A stretch of DNA of 64,000 nt from Toxonevra muliebris (Eukaryota > Arthropoda > Insecta > Diptera > Pallopteridae). The notes below the pieces were generated by a model. The model ran no database searches. It was not told the DNA's origin and saw only the letters and a program-made list of their open reading frames with translations. The first letter of the stretch is position 1. The number at the start of each line of letters is the position of its first letter. Location: positions 10,616,708-10,680,707 of the forward strand of contig OY829329.1 in NCBI GenBank assembly GCA_963691655.1. Direction: 5' to 3'. Shown piece by piece: positions 57,105 through 64,000 of this stretch. A program made the translations under genes and the position numbers.

Positions 57105-57540
57105 TTTTTGATGTGATAAAATTTTGAATCGGGGCTGAAGGAAAATTTATAGGAATTAATAGAAATTAAAATCAAATGTCATGTCGGTGTCGTGAGAGGT
57201 TTCATAGGATGAGTGAAGTTTCATAAGATGTGTGAGTTTATAAGTGTGCATTTTATTGTATATTTTATTTTAAGCCTAAAAGTATGCAACGCATAATTTC
57301 CAGATGGAAAAAGAGAAAATGAAACATTTAAAAATACCATGGTTGCACTTTTTGAAACATATTTTATTGTATATTTTACTTTAAGCCTAAAAGTATGCAA
57401 CGCCTAATTTCTATAGGGAAATAGAGAAAATGAAACATTTAAAAATCTCATGGTTGCACTTTTTGAAACATAAAAACGAAAACTTTTGTAATGAAATATG
57501 TTATCACATCATGTGACGAGTGCAGAAGGGACTCATTTTA
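57105..57540. mobile_element. Interspersed repeat family R1, copy 3 (reverse orientation)
   Basis: Ends are inverted: TTTTTTGATGTGATAAAATT at 57105 and ATGTTATCACATCATGTGAC near 57498. A block of about 118 bp (TTTTATTGTATATTTTA ... GGTTGCACTTTTTGAAACA) is present twice in tandem at about 57251-57359 and 57362-57470. Matches 22633-22793 and 23526-23788 in reverse. Confidence 0.6.
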
Positions 57541-57830
57541 TTCCCTCCCCCCCCCCCCCATTCTTGCTGAACAACCCGAGAAGTAGTTTTAGTGCCTACC
57601 TTATTCAACTATTTTACATTTTTACGATTTCAATTCTAAAAATCCTTAAACATCATGTAACATCAAAATTAAAACGTTTCAATTGCTGCTGTCAAGTATT
57701 TTTCATCCTTTTTGCATTCACACTTTACAAAAAAAAAAAAAAAAAATTTAAAGTTTTTGCTCATTCACATTTATGGCAAACATTTCATAACAAACTTTTC
57801 GAATATTTTTTAATTGTTAGTTCAATACAT

Positions 57831-57995
57831 TAGCGTATCCAAAGGGGGAAGAGGGAGAACGATTTTTAAAAAATGCCACACCCCCTGCCTACTCTAAATA
57901 TCTCATACATTTTGATCGTTGATATAATTCATAAAAAAAAAAGAAATCAAAAATTGCAAATCCTCCCCCTTTCGAAATTTCTGGATCTACCACTA
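57831..57995. mobile_element. MITE with GC-rich inverted ends, copy 1
   Basis: The left end TAGCGTATCCAAAGGGGGAA and the complement of the right end, TAGTGGTAGATCCAG ... AAAGGGGGAG, are an imperfect inverted pair. The interior TCATACATTTTGATCGTTGA is the reverse complement of 62491-62510, linking it to copy 2. Confidence 0.5.
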
Positions 57996-58595
57996 GTTGT
58001 TCAATCTGCAACCTACTTGGAAATATACATCGAACACACACATGCACTCGTAACAAATGTGAGAGAGCCATTGAAATTGCTGCACTTTTGTTTTTCATGG
58101 CAACTGCTGGCTGCTATGCACATAAAAATTTTAGTCTACATATAGGCGCATTTACTAACCCAGTTGAACTTAAGATGATCGTAGGAGTAATCATCGAGCG
58201 CTCCAAAGCGAGCAATGGATTTACACTCTATTGCTCTTGCATTTTATGTATACTTCTTTTTAACATTGTATGTCCTAAGTCATGGAGTACTCGTTTTAGC
58301 CTCCAAAACTCCAAAATAGTTGTTGTCTAAATTCATGATGCCATAGACTAGTTGTCTAAAACGCCAGTAACCACACAGCCACTTGTGAGCCAAGGTTCAA
58401 ATCCCATAAAACTCTTTTTTTAATTTTTTTTTAAATTTGTAGCATAAGTTCAAATCCTGCAAATTAAGAAAAATATTTTTTTTTTGTAATTATGATAATG
58501 TTATATTCATTTTTGTTCATTCTTCTCCTATTTTTTTCTACTACTACACAGCCTTTACATAAATGCTTTCAGTTTGACTGTCTACGTATAATTTT

Positions 58596-61500
58596 TTGAT
58601 GGTTTTGACCAATGCTGACATTGGCGCTAATAATAACTTTAAAACTATGATAAATGTTCTATGCAAACAGCACAATGGGCTTAAAGTTGCTCACTTCAAT
58701 GCTCGAAGCCTCAATGATTTTAAATTAGATTGTGTGAAGTATGCTTTTGAAGACTCCTCAGTTGACGTCATATGTGTTTCAGAAACGTGGTTTTTAACTG
58801 ATGTGAAAGATGAGTACCTCAATTTAAAAAATTATAAGCTATATCGCAATGACAGGCTTAATAGAAGAGGCGGGGGTGTTGCAATCTATTGTAAGTCAAA
58901 TTTAAGTGTTAATATTTTGAGTAAATCTAGTGGATCAGAGGTGGAGTTCATAAATGCTGAAATTCTTGGTAATAAAGCTAAAATTTTTTTTATCATGTGT
59001 GTACAATCCAAATCGTAGTTCCAATATCGACCTGTTATTCACTTCCATTTCTGATTGTGTCATTGACTTTGATCACTTTGTTTTATGTGGAGATTTCAAT
59101 CTGAATCTTCTTTCTAGTGACAGCCATGTGAGAAAATTTACTAGTAGTTTGGATGAAGTTGGTCTCAGTATAGTCAATACCACCATGCCAACTCGATTCG
59201 CAAGCAATGCTTCTCCAAGCTTACTTGATCTCTTTGTGGTTTCGGATGTTTCCTCTGTGCTGTTATTTGATCAAATCTCTTTCATCTCTGATCACGATCT
59301 AATTTTCTGTACATTGAATATTGATCTTACTCCAATTGTCGCAGAAAACACTTTTACTTACAGAGACTACAAGTCAATTGATTTCGCGTCACTGCATAAT
59401 GACTTATCTAACAGAAATTGGTCCGACTGTTGGTTTTTTACCTCAGTTGATGATAAATTAAAATACTTTCTCGAAAACATTTCTAAACTATATGATAGCC
59501 ACGTACCCCTACGTGCGTGCCGTATTACAAATAGCACTTGTCCTTGGTTTACGCACTCGGTGAGGCTAGCCTTAAAGAAGCGTCATAAAAGTTATAATAA
59601 ATGGAAGAGAAATCCTACAGAACAAAACCGAGAGTATTATAAAAAAGCCAGGAATGAAGCTACATCTACTGTTAAGCAGTCAAAGAAGATGTTCTTCACA
59701 TCCAAACTGAATCCTTCATTACCCCCTAAACAATTATGGTCTAATTTAAGGGAAATTGGTGTGCGTAAATTTAAATCCGGTGTGTGTGGGATTGATCCCA
59801 ATGCACTCAATGATTACTTTGTATGCGGTTCTCAATCAAATTCACCCAAGTTCTCGGATCATATGAATACTACCAAATCTCCTGCTGGGTTCCAGTTTGA
59901 TGCTGTGTGTGAAACGGATGTGGCTCGCTGCATAAAGAAAATTAGATCGAATGCTATCGGAGAAGATGGTATTGCTATAAAATTTATAAAACTCATAACA
60001 CCCTATGTTCTCAGTCCTCTGACACACATTATTAATCACTGCATCACTAGCTCTCGTTTCCCTGAAATTTGGAAAGTGGCCACAGTTATTCCGATAGCAA
60101 AAATATCGATGGCCTCAACACCAGCTGATTTCCGCCCTATTAGTATATTGTCATCTCTATCCAAAGTCTGTGAATCACTCATGGCTGAACAGATTTCTAG
60201 TAACCTTAGTGAGTCTAGCCTTTTATCACCTCTCCAGTCTGGTTTCCGCTCTGGACACAGTTGCTCCACTGCTGTTGTAAAAATTCTGGACGATATTAGA
60301 ACACCATATGATAAGGGTCATCTCACTTTATTATGCCTCTTAGATTTCTCTAAAGCATTTGATAGCGTTAGTCACTCTCTGCTTTGCAGAAAGTTGAAAC
60401 AATGCTTTGGATTCTCAGATACTGCGGTACGGTTGATGGAAAGCTATTTAGAAGGTAGATCTCAAAGAGTAAAGATTGGTAATGCTTATTCGATGTACAA
60501 GACAGTAAACAGAGGTGTGCCTCAAGGCTCTGTTCTTGGTCCGCTTCTTTTTACTATGTTTTTAAATGATATTTTTGCTGTTTGTCGTCATATCTCCATG
60601 CATGCTTATGCTGATGACCTCCAGATATACTTATCTAGACCTATAGGTCTTGTTGAGGATTTATGTGCACGAGTAAATGAAGATTTATGTACAATTAGCA
60701 AGTGGGCCAGTGATAACATGCTCAAATTAAATCCAATTAAATCATTTGTTCTGCCTATCTCGCAAGCGTCTTACTTACACACCGATATTCCCCCCATTGT
60801 TCTCAATGGAATCGAGCTGAAGTTCGTTAATAAGGTCAGGAGCCTTGGATTTATTATTAATTCATATCTTTCGTGTGATGATCAAATTAACTCTGTGGTG
60901 AGTAAAGCGTACGTGGTCCTGCGAAATCTTAGGATGGCTGCTGCATTTGTACCATGTGAAACTAAACGTAAACTAGTGTTGCAACTACTAGTGCCTATAA
61001 TTACCTACTCGGAAGTTGTTTATAGTAAACTTGACTCAAGGTCTTCACACAAACTTCTCGTTGCATTTAACAATGCTGCTCGCTACATATATGGTGTAAA
61101 AAAGTTCGTACATATCTCGGTTTATAGTAAGAAAATTCTTGGTCTTGATCTCTTCGGATACCTTGATGTCAGGAACTGTATCTTTTTGCATAGGCTCATT
61201 TATACACAGAGCCCCAATTATTTGTATGAAAAGCTTCAATTCTGTAAATCAAGCAGAAGTATAAACCTTCAAATCCATAGCCATAACTTTAGAAATTCAA
61301 GTAGGCTATTTTTTGTTAGCGCTATAAGGTTATGGAATTCATTGCCATCTAACATTAAGACAGTTTCTAATTTCAAAAACTTTAAGCATTTAGTTCTTCA
61401 ACATTTTTCCTAGTCTATTTCTCTCTCTCTTTCTCTCTTTTTCTTTTTCTTCTTTTAATTACTTTATTTCTTCATTTGTTCCTTTCCTCTAGATCACTTT

Positions 61501-61690
61501 TAACCCTATTTAATCTTAATATTAATTTGTTATTAAATTCATCATCTTATTCGACATTTACCTTATATTAAGCAATTTGTTGTTAATAACTTTACTAAAT
61601 ATGTTGTTATATTATAATAATAATTTGCGCATGTAAAAGATCATGTCTTAGATGCGAATACTCTCTAAATAAATAATAATAATAATAATA
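58596..61690 (+). mobile_element. Nearly intact non-LTR retrotransposon (endonuclease plus reverse transcriptase)
   Basis: Plus strand. The first frame (58596-59018) holds the start of an AP-type endonuclease: KVAHFNARSL with the catalytic Asn and VICVSETWF with the Glu. A one-base indel in the T-run near 58986-58993 shifts the frame. The second frame (open to 61413) continues SCVYNPNRSS, then VLCGDFNLNL and ISDHDLIF to complete the endonuclease. The reverse transcriptase follows: DFRPISILSSLSKVCESLMA, LLDFSKAFDSVSH, RGVPQGSVLGPLLF and the catalytic HAYADDLQIYLS (about 60601). It ends with SAIRLWNSLPSNIKTVSNFK. No RNase H and no gag-like ORF1 are visible, so the 5' end may be missing. A 3' UTR runs to an (AAT)n tail (about 61667-61690). 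Jockey/CR1-like; the clade is a guess. Confidence 0.9.
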
Positions 61691-62415
61691 ATTTTTTTGG
61701 TTTACAGTATTTGCCAACTGACTTTGGAATTTCCAACTTTTTTTATTTGTTAATTTTTTTCTGTATTTTTGTAATGTTAATAAATAACTCATGAAAAAAT
61801 GGATAGTAAAAATATTGATTGCCTTTTTTTACGGCACTTCAAAAATCTCCCAAAATTCACTCCTCTTCACTAGAATACCCCCTTAAAAGCCTTACAACTG
61901 AAAACAGTTTTGGAGAATATTCGGTGCTTTTATTTATTCAAGAGAGTTGTGTCTACACTCTGGCCAGTGAAGCACAGAGAGCATAAAAGAGTGTGGGCGT
62001 ATACATGCGCATCTCTGCACTTCGAAGTTCTCATTGACTCGAGAGAGTTGTGATATCACTACGATAATCACAATTAATACGAGAGAGTTGGAGAAACACT
62101 ATGAACCTTTCTAGTTTATGCGAGGCTATTGCCGTCATTTTTAATCTAGCCTTAACTAATCTGTGTATCAGAAATAACATACGTTTTGGATGATGAGCGT
62201 TCTTTCGCGCTAAGGAAACACAAACAATGCCTTTAAATGTGATTATAATATGAAACTAAAGTTTAAGGATAAATTTGAACTGAAAGGCTAGGCTTTACTG
62301 GGCCATATCCAGTAAAAGGGAAAATTCAAAGCCTTAGTTCAAACTAAGTTGGTTTGCGGTGAACTAAGAAGTTTATCAGAATCATTTTTTTTTTCTTCAA
62401 AAATCATCACTCTCA
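61691..62415. other. Gene-free stretch
   Basis: Contains a loosely repeated GAGAGAGTTG word (about 61942, 62040 and 62081). No gene or element ends seen. Confidence 0.35.
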
Positions 62416-62419
62416 TGTT

Positions 62420-62590
62420 CACTAGCGGCTCCAAAGATTTGCTAAGAAGGGTTTTAAGTTTTTCATCTCCTACCGTTTTTTTTATTTATAGTCAACGATC
62501 AAAGTGTATGAAAATTTCATTGTTAAAGGGGGAAGGAGGGGGCGGGGGTGGTTAACTAAAGGCTCCTCCTCCTCCTTGGATCCGCTAGTG
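62420..62590. mobile_element. MITE with GC-rich inverted ends, copy 2
   Basis: The ends CACTAGCGGCTCCAAAG (62420) and CTTGGATCCGCTAGTG (to 62590) are inverted. The interior includes a G-rich run GGGGGAAGGAGGGGGCGGGG. Related to 57831-57995 in reverse orientation. Confidence 0.55.
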
Positions 62591-64000
62591 CCCATGGCAA
62601 TCATGGATTTTGGCCCGACAAAGCATCTTCGGACTACACCAAAAAAATATTAGATATCTTAAAGTAGAAATTAGGGAATTTCTACCAAAAGAAAGGAATC
62701 CTCAAGATTTGTCTCAATGACGGACTAATTATGTCTGAACACAGCAATGAGTTTGAAACCATTAGTTTATATAGACAAAAAGCGCTATTCCCTTGGTTGT
62801 CCAAGACCTTCAAAGACCCTATATTCCAACGACTAACGAATCAGTTCTTCAGTCAAACACGAAAAAAATCAAATCAGATTATTTTCCCAAAAAAAAAAAA
62901 AATAATTTTCCAGTTAAAAAAAATCACAGTTTTCCAATTTTCACAAAATACTATCAACTTTCTCTCTCAACATTGTTCAACACCGAAAAATGTTCCTTCT
63001 ATTTTTGTTTATTTTGCTGTTTAACAGTATGCATTTTAATTGCCTGTTGCGTCTGAAAATAATGGATGCTACATAATTATTAATCAAATTGAAAGTTGGT
63101 TGGGAGAAACTTTTCTAATTAAATATAATATGTTGTGAAAAAAAAGCAGAAAAAGCAAAAATAAATAAACATTTATATGTAGTTAGATATGAAAAACATT
63201 TTTATGCCGCATTCAACAGATAAAAATCTTTTGTGCATAACTATAAAACTGTGTAAACTGCGTTTAAAAAGTTGTTTTAGCATTACTTTTTCAATTAGTT
63301 TTCATGTGTACGGTTTTAACACGACTAATTAACAAAACTTTTCTATGTGACATGTTAAAATAATTAATAATAATTAATAATGATATTAACACAAAAAACA
63401 AAAAAAAAAAAAAAAAAGAGTTAACCACATAGAAAAATTGTCACGTTTGATTTTGGATTTTCTAGCTTGCCAAAATTAAAATTTAAAATGGTTTGTGTCT
63501 TGCATATTTAATTTGTATTTTCTTTAATCATAAAATTTTTGTCAAACTTAACAATTTGTTCTGCTTAATTCACACGTTTGTCTATGTTATATTACTCTCG
63601 AAGGACCTATTTTTTCTAGACAATATCTTTTATGTTATTTTTACTTTGCGAATTTTTACACATACATAGATGCACATGCTTACATATATGTATATGTGTT
63701 AGGTATAAGTTTCTGTAGTAACTTCTTTGCTGTAATCAAATTTTATGTTCGTCGACTTACGTGATGCGACAACAAATTGCTTAAATTTTCGTTAGTCACA
63801 TATCGTTCGCTGCTACTGTGCACTCATTTTATATGTGTATGTATTCGGTTCTGTCGCGTATAGTTGGGTGATATATATATTCATGCACCTAATCGAAATT
63901 ACCACTTTGTGGTTTGTCTCCATGATAAGAGGAAACACATTTTTTGATTTTATTCCTTTGTTTTTTTTTGTTCTTTGGGCATGTAAAAGTAATTAAATTG
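62591..64000. other. Gene-free AT-rich stretch to window end
   Basis: Homopolymer-rich; the open frames at 62731-63056 overlap and are Lys/Phe/Ser-rich with no domain. Nothing else supported. Confidence 0.4.

Noticed and set aside
58395..58406. tRNA gene or SINE promoter (GGTTCAAATCCC, a B-box match)
   Set aside because: No A box at the right distance and no cloverleaf could be drawn; a single 12-base match is expected by chance.

Overview
The window is nuclear DNA from an insect, most likely a higher (brachyceran) fly. It is AT-rich, has short introns with GT..AG splice sites, and holds clearly dipteran genes: the 3' half of sickie (the fly homologue of the vertebrate neuron navigators) and the nuclear gene for cytochrome c oxidase subunit 4. 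Transposons and their relics fill much of the rest. The exact genus cannot be fixed from the sequence alone.

Layout. 1-15,600 is gene-free and rich in transposons: a LINE 3' end, a foldback element with a 10-bp target duplication (2259-3697), a palindromic TA-flanked element (4480-5617), a degraded Tc1-like transposon with intact ends (8609-10136), a hAT-type nonautonomous element (11028-11808) and several smaller MITE-like elements. At 15,732-16,310 lies a candidate two-exon gene for an 88-residue single-pass membrane protein. From 16,441 to 34,150 the minus strand carries a family of small secreted proteins: four complete paralogues (A 16441-17188, B 21563-22319, C 26196-26956, D 29709-30456) and one decayed copy (E 33790-34143). 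COX4 (19623-20245, same strand) sits between A and B. Each family gene has a 17-18-codon signal-peptide exon, one short phase-0 intron and one long exon for a cysteine-free, Lys/Glu-rich helical protein. B, D and E share a TATA/initiator core promoter, and C has a damaged version. The spaces between copies hold two Tc1/mariner-type relics, a mariner relic and a shared interspersed repeat. I do not recognise the family's function. It is the best candidate here for something undescribed.

34,600-44,000 has no recognisable gene. It holds a LINE RNase H relic, very AT-rich DNA, a tandem MITE pair (38768-39397) and a striking 21-bp minisatellite (about 41615-42530). From 44,044 to 47,197 (minus strand) are the last four coding exons of sickie, with coiled-coil, Ser/Pro-rich and P-loop ATPase parts. 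Everything from 47,198 to the window end probably lies in a sickie intron or upstream of it. That stretch holds a perfect 23-bp hairpin (48596-48663), complementary CAG/CTG-type arrays near 50.3 kb, LINE fragments and a nearly intact non-LTR retrotransposon (58596-61690) with one frameshift in its endonuclease region.

The window does not form one pathway. COX4 is a housekeeping mitochondrial gene, sickie is a cytoskeletal/neuronal gene, and the secreted family is a local tandem expansion placed between them. All gene models come from reading splice sites and reading frames by eye. No database search was possible.
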